In this document: in pieces, positions 8,459-17,055 of the stretch | Layout: each line of letters opens with the position of its first letter | Position numbering within the stretch: position 1 is the first letter of the stretch | Assembly (NCBI RefSeq): GCF_023721835.1 | Contig: NZ_JAMKFE010000001.1 | Coordinates: 186,001-250,000, forward strand | DNA from: Caldimonas mangrovi | Lineage (GTDB): Bacteria; Pseudomonadota; Gammaproteobacteria; Burkholderiales; Burkholderiaceae_C | Length of the DNA stretch: 64,000 nt | Direction of reading: 5' to 3' | Notes under the pieces: model-generated | Database searches by the model: none | Seen by the model: the letters and a program-made list of their open reading frames with translations, nothing else | What the model was told of the DNA's origin: nothing | Position numbers and translations under genes: made by a program

Positions 8459-8500
8459 AGTTCATGTTTAGTTCATTGTTCGTAATAATTCATTAACCCG
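8459..8500 (+). promoter_or_regulatory. AT-rich promoter region of the sugar-binding protein gene
   Basis: A sharply AT-rich island in GC-rich surroundings, with three TTCAT repeats (8461, 8472, 8489) and a TAATAA -10-like hexamer at 8483-8488. The -35 match is poor, so activator dependence is likely. It lies 33-74 bases upstream of the ATG at 8533. Confidence 0.4.
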
Positions 8501-8532
8501 CCATACGGCAGGGCGAGAGCGGTAGGAGACCC

Positions 8533-9795
8533 ATGAGATCAAGCGCATGTGCCCGCTGGGTGCAGGGTTCGGTGTTGTCTTTCGCGTTGCTGGCCTCTGT
8601 CGCCGCGCCGGCCGGACAGGTGGAGGTGCTGCACTGGTGGACCAGCGGCGGCGAGGCCCGCTCGGTCGCCGAGTTGAAGCGTCTGCTCGCGGCCGATGGC
8701 CACACATGGCGGGATTTCGCGGTGGTCGGCGGTGGCGGCGACAGTGCCATCAGCGTGCTGCGCTCGCGCGTGCTGGCCGGCAACCCGCCGGCCGCGGCGC
8801 AGATCAAGGGTCCGGCGATCCAGGAGTGGGGCCGCCTGAACGTGCTCGCCAATCTGGACGAGGTGGCCCGGCGGCAACAGTGGGACGCCCAGCTGCCGCG
8901 CGTCGTGGCCGAGGTGATGAAGGTCAACGGCCGCTATGCGGCGGTCCCGGTCAATGTGCACCGGGTGAACTGGCTGTGGATCAACCGGCAGGCGTTGCGC
9001 AAGGCCGAGGTCCGCGCGCCGACCAACTGGGACGAGTTTTTCGAGGTGGCCGAGAAGATGCGCAAGGCGGGCATCGTGCCGCTCGCGCATGGCGGGCAAC
9101 CGTGGCAGGAGTTCACCACCTTCGAGGTGGTGGCGCTCGGCGTCGGCGGCGCCGACTTCTATCGCCGCGCCTTCGTGCGGCTCGACCCGCAGGCGCTGCA
9201 CAGCGACACCATGGCGCAGGTGCTGGCGACCTTTCGGCGCATCAAGGGCTACACCGATGCCGGCGCACCGGGGCGCGACTGGAACGTCGCCACTGCGATG
9301 GTGATCCGCGGCGAGGCCGGCATGCAGTTCATGGGCGACTGGGCCAAGGGAGAATTCCTGGCGGCTGGCAAGGCACCGAACAAGGATTTCCTGTGCGTAT
9401 CGGCACCCGGCACGTCGCGCGCCTTCATCTTCAACGTCGACAGCTTTGCCATGTTCCGGCTCAAGGATGCGCAGGCGACGCAGGCGCAGCATGCGCTGGC
9501 CGCGACGATCATGAGCCGCGAGTTCCAGGAGGCGTTCAACCTCAACAAGGGGTCGATCCCGGTGGGCACCGGCGTCGACATGGGTCGCTTCGACCTGTGT
9601 GCGCAGGAGTCCAGCGCGTACTTCGTCGCGTCGAACATGGTCAACGCGCTGGTGCCGTCGGTGGCGCACAAGATGGTGCAACCGGATGCGGTGGAAGCCG
9701 CGTTGCGCGAGGCGGTCGCCGCATACTGGAACAACGATCGCATGAGCGCCGAGCAGGCCATGCAGCGATTTGCCGCCGTGGCACGGCCCAGATGA
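8533..9795 (+). CDS. Sugar ABC transporter periplasmic binding protein (family 1, glucose/mannose type)
   Basis: A 420-residue family 1 solute-binding protein. ATG at 8533 follows TAGGAGACCC. A signal peptide covers about residues 1-27, then VEVLHWWTSGGEARSVAELKRLL, the family opening motif. Later segments (AAVPVNVHRVNWLWIN, GQPWQEFTTFEVVALGVGG, AGMQFMGDWAKGEF, NKGSIPVGTG) resemble the GtsA/glucose-binding group. It should bind a monosaccharide or small oligosaccharide in the periplasm. No sugar permease or ATPase gene accompanies it here; the next gene is convergent and belongs to another system, so it is an orphan at this locus. Confidence 0.88.
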   Translation: MRSSACARWVQGSVLSFALLASVAAPAGQVEVLHWWTSGGEARSVAELKRLLAADGHTWRDFAVVGGGGDSAISVLRSRVLAGNPPAAAQIKGPAIQEWGRLNVLANLDEVARRQQWDAQLPRVVAEVMKVNGRYAAVPVNVHRVNWLWINRQALRKAEVRAPTNWDEFFEVAEKMRKAGIVPLAHGGQPWQEFTTFEVVALGVGGADFYRRAFVRLDPQALHSDTMAQVLATFRRIKGYTDAGAPGRDWNVATAMVIRGEAGMQFMGDWAKGEFLAAGKAPNKDFLCVSAPGTSRAFIFNVDSFAMFRLKDAQATQAQHALAATIMSREFQEAFNLNKGSIPVGTGVDMGRFDLCAQESSAYFVASNMVNALVPSVAHKMVQPDAVEAALREAVAAYWNNDRMSAEQAMQRFAAVARPR

Positions 9796-9835
9796 AACGG
9801 CCGCGCACGACGCGCGGCCGTCGTTCTGGCAAGCG

Positions 9836-10981
9836 CTATTGCATCGAGACGACCGGCACCAGCCGGCCCTGCTCGAAGTTGTAGACCGTCACCGGCGACG
9901 ACTTCAGGTCGTGCTTGTCGTCGAACGCATAGGTGGCCGCGACTCCCTGGTAGCTGCCCTTGGCGATCACCGGTGCCACTTTGGCGGGGTCGGCCGAGCC
10001 TGCCTGACGGACCGCGTCGGCGATCAGGTGCGTCGCGTCGTAGAACGCCACGGCATAGGTCAGCGGTTCGCGCTTGTAGGCCTTGCGGTACTTCTCGACG
10101 AAGGTCTGTCCGCGGGCGTCCTTGCTCAGCAGTGCGCCACCTTGCGTGCAGAAGACGTTCTGCGCCGCACCGGCGGACAGCTTGGCGGTTTCGAGCGAGC
10201 AGATGCCGTCGCCGCCGAGGAACGGCGCCTTGATGCCCAGCGAGCGCATCTGCCGCAGCATCGGACCCGCTTGTGCGGAATAGCCGCCGAAGAACAGGGC
10301 GTCCGGCGTCTTGGCCTTGATGGACGTCAGTGCCGCGGTGAAGTCGGTGGCCTTGTCCGAGGTGTATTCCTGCGCCACGACGGCAAGGCCGTGGGCCTTG
10401 GCTTCTTTCGCGAACTCGTTCGCCACGCCCTGCCCGTAGGCGGTGCGGTCGTCGATGATCGCGACCCGCTTCGCCTTCATCTGCTGCGCTGCATAACGCG
10501 CCATCATCGTGCCCAGCTGGGTGTCGCTGGCGCCCACGCGGAACAGGCGCGAATGCCCTTGCGTCGTGACCTTGGGGTTGGACGCCACCGTCGCGACCAC
10601 CATGCCTGCTTCGTGGTACACGCGGGAGGCCGGCATCGTCACGCCGGAGTTGTAGGGCCCCACGATGAACTTCACGCCGCTGTCGGCAAGCTTCTGGGCC
10701 ACGAGCACGCCTTGCCGCGGATCAGCGGTGTCGTCCTCGTACACCAGCTCGAACTTCACCGTCTTGCCGTTCAGTGTGACGGGCCGGGCGTTCAACTCCT
10801 CGATGGCCAAGCGGGCACCGTCGAGATTGTCCTGGCCATAGGCCGCCTGGGGACCCGACAGTGGGCTGCTCAGTCCGATCCGTACCACGTCCTGGGCCTG
10901 TGCGCCCCCGGCAAGCACCGCGGCAGCGGCCGCTGCAAGCACGGCAGGGACCACGCGGGCCCGCCATTTCCTGTCTGACAT
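9836..10981 (-). CDS. Branched-chain amino acid ABC transporter binding protein (LivJ/K family), second copy
   Basis: A 381-residue periplasmic-binding protein of the leucine/isoleucine/valine type (Peripla_BP_6). ATG at 10981 follows GGAGAACGAT. The signal peptide ends near AGGAQAQ, then VRIGLSSPLSGPQAAYGQDN, GARLAIEELNARP and VKFIVGPYNSGVTMPASRVYHEAGM. It lies downstream of the livK-like gene but behind an intrinsic terminator and 279 bases of spacer, so it probably has its own promoter. It may feed the same Liv permease with a different specificity. Overall similarity to the neighbouring binding protein is only moderate. Confidence 0.88.
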   Translation of the reverse strand: MSDRKWRARVVPAVLAAAAAAVLAGGAQAQDVVRIGLSSPLSGPQAAYGQDNLDGARLAIEELNARPVTLNGKTVKFELVYEDDTADPRQGVLVAQKLADSGVKFIVGPYNSGVTMPASRVYHEAGMVVATVASNPKVTTQGHSRLFRVGASDTQLGTMMARYAAQQMKAKRVAIIDDRTAYGQGVANEFAKEAKAHGLAVVAQEYTSDKATDFTAALTSIKAKTPDALFFGGYSAQAGPMLRQMRSLGIKAPFLGGDGICSLETAKLSAGAAQNVFCTQGGALLSKDARGQTFVEKYRKAYKREPLTYAVAFYDATHLIADAVRQAGSADPAKVAPVIAKGSYQGVAATYAFDDKHDLKSSPVTVYNFEQGRLVPVVSMQ

Positions 10982-11208
10982 ATCGTTCTCCATCCTTGTT
11001 AGAAGCTGCATGCCGCTAAGGGCGCGCGGGCGGGTGGTGCGGCCCGGGGTTCGGTCGCTGCCACGCGGCAATGCGGTCGCGGCGCGCCTGCCGTGAATTC
11101 TGTCGAAGGTCGGAAGACGATTTCTCTATTTTCTGGCGCTTTCTGACACTATCTGTCGACTGATATCTCCGCTCGCGGAGGTTGTGCCGGCGACAAGTCG
11201 TTGCTGCG

Positions 11209-11236
11209 AAAGAAAAAGCCGCGCGCTGCGCGGCTT
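11209..11236 (-). terminator. Intrinsic terminator at the end of the liv operon
   Basis: On the minus strand, AAGCCGCG and CGCGGCTT arms (11216-11223 and 11229-11236) form a GC-rich hairpin followed by TTTTTCTTT. It starts 25 bases beyond the stop of the binding-protein gene at 11261, in the right orientation to end liv transcription. Confidence 0.8.
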
Positions 11237-11260
11237 CCTGGTGCCGGGGACGAGGCGCTC

Positions 11261-12427
11261 TTATTTCTGCGCCAGCTCGCGCAGTGTGACCTGCCGCACC
11301 TTGCCGTTCTCGACCACGCCGACATAGGTGTTGGCAAGCGAGCCGCCTTTCTCGTCGACGCCCTCGAGGTCGTTGGGGTTGTACTTGCCAGGCAGCGTCT
11401 TGAACGCCTCGTTCATCTTGGCGCGGATCGCGGTGGCGTCGGTCACGTTGCCTGCCAGCTTCATCGCCTGCGCCGCGGCGTGCACGGCGGTGTAGTTCAG
11501 CGACACCTCGGAGCTGGGGTCGCGGCCCGGGTTGGCCTTGCGGAAACGCTCGACGAAGGCCTTGGGGTCGGGGCGCGTGTCCTCCACCAGCGGCAGCACC
11601 CCGATCGAGCCCTCCAGCGGCGCGTAGCCACCGGTCACCTTCGCGATCTCGTCCATCTTGGCCTGGTCGATGATGACGAATCCGCCCTTGAAGCCGAGTT
11701 CACGCGCCTGCTTGACGACCAGGCCGGTCGGCTCGGAGGCACCGCCGATGAACATCACCTCGGGCTTGCTGGCCATCACGCGGCTGACACCGCTGTAGAA
11801 GTCGGTCGACTTGTTGTAGGACATCGGGTTTTCGGCCACGACCTTGCCGCCGGCAGCTTCCCATGCCGGCTTGAAGGCGGCCGTCCAGGCCTTCGCGTAA
11901 TCGTGGTCGGCGTTCGCGATGGCCAGCGACTTGCCGTACTTGGCCATCGCGTGGTTGATGAAGGGTTGCACGTAGCCGGTGAACTCGGGCGGGATGCGGA
12001 TCGTCATCTTGTTGCCGCGCGCGGTGATCTGCGGCACGCTGGTGTACGACAGCAGCATGAAGTTGGAGCGCTCGTTGAAGGCCTGCAGCGCGAAGCTGCC
12101 GCCCGAGTGCGGCACCAGAATCGCCGGCGTCTTGTGCTCCTGCACCAGGCGTTGCGCGTTGATGGCGGATTCGCTCGGGTTGTACTTGTCGTCCAGCGCG
12201 ACGATCTCGAGCTTGTACTTCTTGCCGCCGACCTCGAAGCCGGCCGCGTTGATCTCGTCCACGGCCATCTGCATGCCGGTCAGCACGTTCTTGCCGTACA
12301 GCGCGGCGCCGCCGCTCAAAGGACCGGAATAGCCGATCTTGACGACGTCCTGCGCGAGCGCGCCGGTGGCCGCAAGGCCGAAGGCGAGGGCGGCGGCCAG
12401 CGGCCGGAGCGAGAACTTGGATGCCAT
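11261..12427 (-). CDS. livK: Branched-chain amino acid ABC transporter binding protein (operon copy)
   Basis: A 388-residue periplasmic-binding protein. ATG at 12427 follows GGAGACTGTCACC. The signal peptide (LAAALAFGLAATGALA) is followed by VVKIGYSGPLSGGAALYGKN, MQMAVDEINAAGFEV and KTPAILVPHSGGSFALQAF. It is the last gene of the liv operon, 53 bases after livF, and is followed by a terminator. It supplies branched-chain or related amino acids (amides and aromatic acids are also possible in this family) to LivH/LivM. Confidence 0.88.
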   Translation of the reverse strand: MASKFSLRPLAAALAFGLAATGALAQDVVKIGYSGPLSGGAALYGKNVLTGMQMAVDEINAAGFEVGGKKYKLEIVALDDKYNPSESAINAQRLVQEHKTPAILVPHSGGSFALQAFNERSNFMLLSYTSVPQITARGNKMTIRIPPEFTGYVQPFINHAMAKYGKSLAIANADHDYAKAWTAAFKPAWEAAGGKVVAENPMSYNKSTDFYSGVSRVMASKPEVMFIGGASEPTGLVVKQARELGFKGGFVIIDQAKMDEIAKVTGGYAPLEGSIGVLPLVEDTRPDPKAFVERFRKANPGRDPSSEVSLNYTAVHAAAQAMKLAGNVTDATAIRAKMNEAFKTLPGKYNPNDLEGVDEKGGSLANTYVGVVENGKVRQVTLRELAQK

Positions 12428-12480
12428 GGTGACAGTCTCCTTCGTATGGAAAGCGGTAAGGGGCGACATGTGCGCGGTGT

Positions 12481-13188
12481 TCACGCGCCGATGTAGGCGC
12501 GTCGCACGGCGTCGTTGTTGAGTAGCTCGTTGCGGCTGCCTTCCATCACGATGCGGCCGCTCTCGATCACGTAGGCGCGGCTTGCGATCTGCAGCGCCGC
12601 ATACGCGTTCTGTTCGGCCAGCAGCACGGTGGTGCCGGCCCGGTTGATCTTCTGGATCACCTCGAACACCTGCTTGACGACCAGCGGCGCCAGGCCCAGC
12701 GATGGCTCGTCGAGCAGCAGCGCCTTGGGCCGGCCCATCAGCGCACGGCCGATCGCGACCATCTGCTGCTGCCCGCCGCTGAGCGAGCCGGCGGCGTCGT
12801 CCTTCTTCTCGTGCAGGATGGGGAAGAGCGAGAACACTTCTTCCAGCGTGCGCGCGATGCCCTTCTTGTCGCGCCGGTGCACGTAGGCTCCGAGCAGCAG
12901 GTTCTTCAACACCGACATGCCGGGGAACAGCTTGCGGCCCTCCGGACAGTGCACCACGCCCTGCTCGACGATGCGCGACGGCTTCTGCCCGGTGAGCTCT
13001 TTGTCGCCGAAGCGGATGCGGCCGCCGGCAGCCTTGTTCAGCCCGCTCACGGTGAGAAAGATCGAGCTCTTGCCGGCGCCGTTGGCCCCGAGCAGCACCA
13101 CCAGCTCGCCTTCGTTGGCGTGCAGGCTGACGCTGTTGAGCGCCCGGAAGCTGCCGTAGTTGAGCGAGACGTCCTCAAGCCGCAGCAT
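12481..13188 (-). CDS. livF: Branched-chain amino acid ABC transporter ATP-binding protein LivF
   Basis: A 235-residue ATPase of the LivF group. It opens [22 protein letters not shown], with Walker [10 protein letters not shown], signature [16 protein letters not shown], Walker [15 protein letters not shown] and [23 protein letters not shown], all standard for LivF. Its ATG at 13188 lies inside the last 14 bases of livG, so the two ATPases are translationally coupled. It energises the LivH/LivM permease as a heterodimer with LivG. Confidence 0.95.
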   Translation of the reverse strand: MLRLEDVSLNYGSFRALNSVSLHANEGELVVLLGANGAGKSSIFLTVSGLNKAAGGRIRFGDKELTGQKPSRIVEQGVVHCPEGRKLFPGMSVLKNLLLGAYVHRRDKKGIARTLEEVFSLFPILHEKKDDAAGSLSGGQQQMVAIGRALMGRPKALLLDEPSLGLAPLVVKQVFEVIQKINRAGTTVLLAEQNAYAALQIASRAYVIESGRIVMEGSRNELLNNDAVRRAYIGA

Positions 13189-13939
13189 GCTCGCTCCCCA
13201 GGTAGGCCTCGATCACGTGCGGGTTGGCGCGGATCTCGGCCGGCGTGCCTTCGGCGATCTTCTCGCCGTAGTTGAGCACCATGATCTTGTCGGCCAGGTT
13301 CATGATCATGTCCATCTTGTGTTCGATCAGGCAGACGGTCAGGCCGTTGCCGACCATCTTGCGGATCAGCGCCGCGAGGCCGACCGTCTCTTCGGGGTTG
13401 ACGCCGCCGGCCGGCTCGTCGAGCAGCACCACGCTCGGGCCGGTGGTGAGCGCCAATGCGAAGGCGACGCGCTTGCGCTCCTCCTGGGAGATGTCGGCCG
13501 CGACGCGGTTCGCCACATGGCTCAGGCCGACAAAGTCGAGGGCCTGCTCGGCCTTCTCGCGGCAGGCGCGTTCCTCTTCGCGCAACCGCTTGGTGCGGGC
13601 GAGCACGTCCCACAGGCCGGAACGCGTGCGCAGCCGGTGCCCGACGATCAGGTTGTCGAGCACCGTCGCGCGATCGAACAGGGCGGTCGTCTGGAAGGTG
13701 CGCGAGATGCCGAGCTGCGCCATGCGGTCGGCACCGGCTCGCGTGACGTCCTGGCCTTTGAAGGTGATGCGGCCGTCGCTGGGCAGGTGCACGCCGCTGA
13801 TCAGGTTGAAGAAGGTGGTCTTGCCGGCCCCGTTCGGGCCGATGATCGCGTTGATTTTGCCGGTCTCGATGGTGACCGACACGTCGCGCACGGCCGTCAG
13901 GCCGCCGAAGCGCTTGGTGAGTTTTTCGATCTCAAGCAT
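13175..13939 (-). CDS. livG: Branched-chain amino acid ABC transporter ATP-binding protein LivG
   Basis: A 254-residue ATPase. Walker [10 protein letters not shown]; LivG-typical [21 protein letters not shown]; signature in [19 protein letters not shown] (degenerate, as is common in LivG); Walker [16 protein letters not shown]; and [32 protein letters not shown] at 13939 follows GGAGGGCAGCC and overlaps the end of livM by 8 bases. It pairs with LivF. Confidence 0.94.
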   Translation of the reverse strand: MLEIEKLTKRFGGLTAVRDVSVTIETGKINAIIGPNGAGKTTFFNLISGVHLPSDGRITFKGQDVTRAGADRMAQLGISRTFQTTALFDRATVLDNLIVGHRLRTRSGLWDVLARTKRLREEERACREKAEQALDFVGLSHVANRVAADISQEERKRVAFALALTTGPSVVLLDEPAGGVNPEETVGLAALIRKMVGNGLTVCLIEHKMDMIMNLADKIMVLNYGEKIAEGTPAEIRANPHVIEAYLGSEHAAA

Positions 13940-14942
13940 GGCTGCCCTCCTGGGCGGCGACCGGCTTGGGCGGAGGCGGGGTGGCGGCCGGGGTTCGGCG
14001 TGCGGCGTGGCGGGCGCGCCATTGCAGCCAGGTGCCGACGATGCCGTGCGGCACGAAGATCACCAGCAGGATCAGGATCGGTCCGAACACCACGAAGCGG
14101 TACTCCTGCAGGAACTGCAGGTATTGCGTGAGCCACGGCATGATCAGCGAGCCGAGCAGCGGCCCGAGCAGCGTGCCGATGCCGCCGACCAGCATGTACA
14201 TCGTCATGTCGAAGGTGTGCTCCACCGCGGCGACCCCGGGGCCCAGGAAGCGCACGAAGCCGGCGTACAGACCCCCCGCCATGCCGGCATAGAACACCGA
14301 CAACATGAAGGCCAGCACCTTGTTGCGCATCAGGTTGATGCCCAGCGACTCGGCCAGCTCCTCGCTGTTGCGGATGGCCTCGAAAGTGCGGCCCAGCAGC
14401 GAGTGCACGATGCGGTGCATGGCCCACATGCCGACCACCAGGAAAAACAGCACCAGGTAGTACAGCGAGCGCGGCGACTCGAACTCCAGCGGGCCGATGG
14501 GCGACGGCGCGGGGATGCCGATGATGCCGACCGTGCCGTGCGTCAGGTTTTCCCATTTCTCGATGACGAGGTACATGATGTAGCCGACGCACAGCGTGAA
14601 GATCGAGAAGTAGTGGCCCTTGAGCCGCAGCGAGACGATCCCGATGAAGAATCCCAGCACGGCCGCGACGACGCCCGAGAGCGCGAATGCGACCCAGAAC
14701 GGCACGCTGTGGTCGACCGTCAGGATGCCTACCGTATAGGCCCCCACCGCCATGAAGCCGGCATGTGCCAGGTTGAACTGGCCGGTGTAGCCGGTGATCA
14801 GGTTCAACCCCACGGTCGCGAGCGCGAAGATGTAGGCGGTCGACATCACCGTGAGGTGGTAGTCGTTGCCCGCCACGAACGGAAACAGCAGGGCCAGCAG
14901 CAGCAACAGGCTCCAGCCGAGCTTGCCTTCGAAGAGCTTCAT
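13932..14942 (-). CDS. livM: Branched-chain amino acid ABC transporter permease LivM
   Basis: A 336-residue permease with about ten hydrophobic segments. It includes the LivM hallmark LNLITGYTGQFNLAHAGFMAVGAYT and the cytoplasmic EAA-like loop LLGRTFEAIRNSEELAESLGINL. The start is ATG at 14942, one base after the livH stop. The open frame continues far upstream, but that part lies over livH in another frame and is not coding. It forms the membrane pore with LivH. Confidence 0.93.
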   Translation of the reverse strand: MKLFEGKLGWSLLLLLALLFPFVAGNDYHLTVMSTAYIFALATVGLNLITGYTGQFNLAHAGFMAVGAYTVGILTVDHSVPFWVAFALSGVVAAVLGFFIGIVSLRLKGHYFSIFTLCVGYIMYLVIEKWENLTHGTVGIIGIPAPSPIGPLEFESPRSLYYLVLFFLVVGMWAMHRIVHSLLGRTFEAIRNSEELAESLGINLMRNKVLAFMLSVFYAGMAGGLYAGFVRFLGPGVAAVEHTFDMTMYMLVGGIGTLLGPLLGSLIMPWLTQYLQFLQEYRFVVFGPILILLVIFVPHGIVGTWLQWRARHAARRTPAATPPPPKPVAAQEGSHA

Positions 14943-14944
14943 GC

Positions 14945-15814
14945 TCAGCGCACTCCCTTGGTGAACAGTCCCTGCGGACGGAATGACAGGATCACCACCA
15001 GCATCGCGAAGGCGATGATGTCCTTGTAGTCGGGCGAGAGGTAGAAGGCGCCGAAGCTCTCGGCGAAGCCGATGATCAGCCCGCCGACGATGGCGCCCGG
15101 CACGCTGCCCATGCCCCCGAGGATGATGATCACGAAGGCTTTCGTGATCACCAGGTGGCCCATCGCCGGGTAGATCAGATTGATCGGCGCATACAGTGCC
15201 GCGGCCACGGCGGCCAGCGCACCCGAGATCGCGAAGGTCAGCATGGCGACCTTGTTCGCGTCGATGCCGACCAGCGCCGCGCCTGCGCGGTCCTGCGCCA
15301 TGGCAATGATGGTGGCGCCGGTGACCGTCTTTTTCAGGAACAGGTGCAACGCCACCATCAACCCGAAGGCCGCTGCGATGATCAGCAGGCGCTGCATGGG
15401 CGCGATGAGGCCGGCGAACTCCACCACGTTGCCGTACGGCGTGTCCATGCGGTGGAAGTCGGCGCCCCACAGGGCCTGCGCGCCCGCCTCCAGGAACAGC
15501 AGCAGGCCGATGGCCGCGATCATGTGGTGCAGGCCCGGTGCGTGGCGCAGTGGGTGGAACACCAACCGCTCGGCCAGCACGGCGATCAGGGCGACCACCA
15601 CCGCCGCGCCGGCCATTGCGGCCCAGTAGTTGAAGCCTTGCGCGCTGATCAGATAGAAGGCTGCATAGGCGCCCGCCATGTAGAACGCGCCATGGGCGAA
15701 ATTCGGCACGTGCAGGATGCCGTAGACCAAGGTCAGGCCGAGCGCGACCAGACTGTAAATACCCCCCAGCGTGAGGCCGTTCAATACCTGCTGGAAAAAC
15801 AGCTCCAAAAACAT
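14945..15814 (-). CDS. livH: Branched-chain amino acid ABC transporter permease LivH
   Basis: A 289-residue permease, first gene of the liv operon. It shows QQVLNGLTLGGIYSLVALGLTLVYGI at the N terminus and the EAA-like TIIAMAQDRAGAALVGIDANKVAML, both LivH hallmarks. The ATG at 15814 is directly abutted by AAGGAG, which is too close for a ribosome-binding site. The TTG at 15808 (third codon) has the proper spacing to that AAGGAG, so translation may really start there and give MELFFQQVLNG. Confidence 0.93.
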   Translation of the reverse strand: MFLELFFQQVLNGLTLGGIYSLVALGLTLVYGILHVPNFAHGAFYMAGAYAAFYLISAQGFNYWAAMAGAAVVVALIAVLAERLVFHPLRHAPGLHHMIAAIGLLLFLEAGAQALWGADFHRMDTPYGNVVEFAGLIAPMQRLLIIAAAFGLMVALHLFLKKTVTGATIIAMAQDRAGAALVGIDANKVAMLTFAISGALAAVAAALYAPINLIYPAMGHLVITKAFVIIILGGMGSVPGAIVGGLIIGFAESFGAFYLSPDYKDIIAFAMLVVILSFRPQGLFTKGVR

Positions 15815-16140
15815 CTCCTTGATTTATTCGCACACAGGCGCAGCAACACCCCGCGCGCAGCCGACGGCGGCACGAAGAAAATCGAATGGCATCGAAGCAA
15901 AAGGGTCCGGTCCGGCGACTTTGTCACGCGCTCCGAGGAGCGTCAATCCATCTTTGGTTGGTCAGTTCTGCACAAAGGAACTGGAGGCCTGGGATTTCTA
16001 CGGATATCGGAATCAGGGCCCTGTGAATTCCACGCTGCAGCTCGATGATGTTCAGCGTGGTCGGGACGAGAAGCGTTTGTCGCAACCTGTTTCGATATTC
16101 GATTTGAAACGGACGGCACCCGCAGAAAATGTTTCGAGGT
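15815..16140 (-). promoter_or_regulatory. Intergenic region carrying the liv operon promoter
   Basis: These 326 bases hold no frame that I can support. They lie between the 3' end of the SDR gene and livH, so they must contain the liv promoter on the minus strand. A TTGACG hexamer is present on that strand (15942-15947) but the -10 at the expected distance (CAAAGT) is poor. The half near 16140 is clearly more AT-rich. I see no clear repeat or terminator. Confidence 0.4.
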
Positions 16141-16902
16141 TTATCGAATCATGTATCCACCGTCGGCCACGATCGTTTGCCCGGTCATATAGCGCCCCGC
16201 GGCGCCGGCCAGCATCACGGCGATGCCGGCGATGTCTTCCGGCTCGCCGATGCGGCGCAGTGGCAGTTCACGTTCCACCAGCGCGCGCACCCGCGGGTCT
16301 TCGTGTATCGCGCGGGCGAAGTCGGTGCGCACGACGCCGGGCGCAATGCAGTTGACGCGGATGTTGTCCGGGCCCCATTCGACGGCCAGGTTGCGCGCCA
16401 GCTGCATATCGGCGGCCTTCGAGACGTTGTAGGCGCCGATGGTGGTCGATCCATGCAGACCACCGATCGACGAGATGATCACGATCGCGCCGTCACGGCG
16501 GTCGGCCATGTCGGGGCGCACCAGATTGCACAGCCACAGGTTGCTGAGCACGTTGTTGCGCATGATCTTGTCGAACACCTCGTCCGTCAGCCCGCTGCTG
16601 GGGCCGTAGTAGGGGTTGGTGGCGGCGTTGCAGACGAGGATGTCGATGGGCCCCCAGTGTCCGCGGGTCTCGGCGACCAGCGCCTCGACCTGCTCCTTGC
16701 TGGAGATGTTGGCGGGGATGGCGATCGCCTCGCCGCCTTCGGCGCGGATGGCGGCGGCTGCTGCTTCGCAGGCGTCGGCCTTGCGGCTGGAGATCACCAC
16801 CCGGGCACCGCAACGGGCCAGGTTCTCGGCAATGGAACGGCCGATGCCGCGGCTGGAGCCGGTGACGATGGCCACCTTGCCGTCGAGGCGGAACAACTGC
16901 AT
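16141..16902 (-). CDS. SDR-family NAD(P)-dependent dehydrogenase/reductase
   Basis: A 253-residue classical short-chain dehydrogenase. ATG at 16902 follows AGGAGACAAGACTC. Motifs: cofactor loop TGSSRGIGRSIAE (GxxxGxG) near residues 14-26, the Arg-rich turn SSRKADACE suggesting NADP(H) preference, NAATNP, the catalytic Ser in IISSIGGLHG, YxxxK as YNVSK, and the C-terminal GQTIVADGGYMIR. It resembles the FabG-like/DHRS4-like oxidoreductases. The substrate cannot be inferred from the context. A palindrome at 16923-16946 lies just upstream. Confidence 0.88.
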   Translation of the reverse strand: MQLFRLDGKVAIVTGSSRGIGRSIAENLARCGARVVISSRKADACEAAAAAIRAEGGEAIAIPANISSKEQVEALVAETRGHWGPIDILVCNAATNPYYGPSSGLTDEVFDKIMRNNVLSNLWLCNLVRPDMADRRDGAIVIISSIGGLHGSTTIGAYNVSKAADMQLARNLAVEWGPDNIRVNCIAPGVVRTDFARAIHEDPRVRALVERELPLRRIGEPEDIAGIAVMLAGAAGRYMTGQTIVADGGYMIR

Positions 16903-16922
16903 GAGTCTTGTCTCCTGAGCAT

Positions 16923-16946
16923 GCGGGCGTGTGCATGCACGCCCGC
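16923..16946. repeat. Palindrome upstream of the SDR gene
   Basis: 9-base arms GCGGGCGTG (16923-16931) and CACGCCCGC (16938-16946) around TGCATG, 21 bases upstream of the SDR start codon. It could be an operator or a 5' UTR hairpin. A second inverted repeat, GGTCTGTC/GACAGACC, lies at 16980-17003 toward the next plus-strand gene. Confidence 0.4.
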
Positions 16947-17055
16947 TGGAGACGCTAAGGTAAGAGCCTTCGGCTCGAAGGTCTGTCTCGGAAGGGACAG
17001 ACCCGTGTGCACGCCCTGACCCGGCCCCACAATGGGGTCCACCGCGGAGGGCGAG

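Noticed and set aside
14943-15833. N-terminal extension of LivM through the livH region
   Set aside because: LivM begins naturally at ATG 14942 one base after the livH stop; the extension is livH read in another frame.
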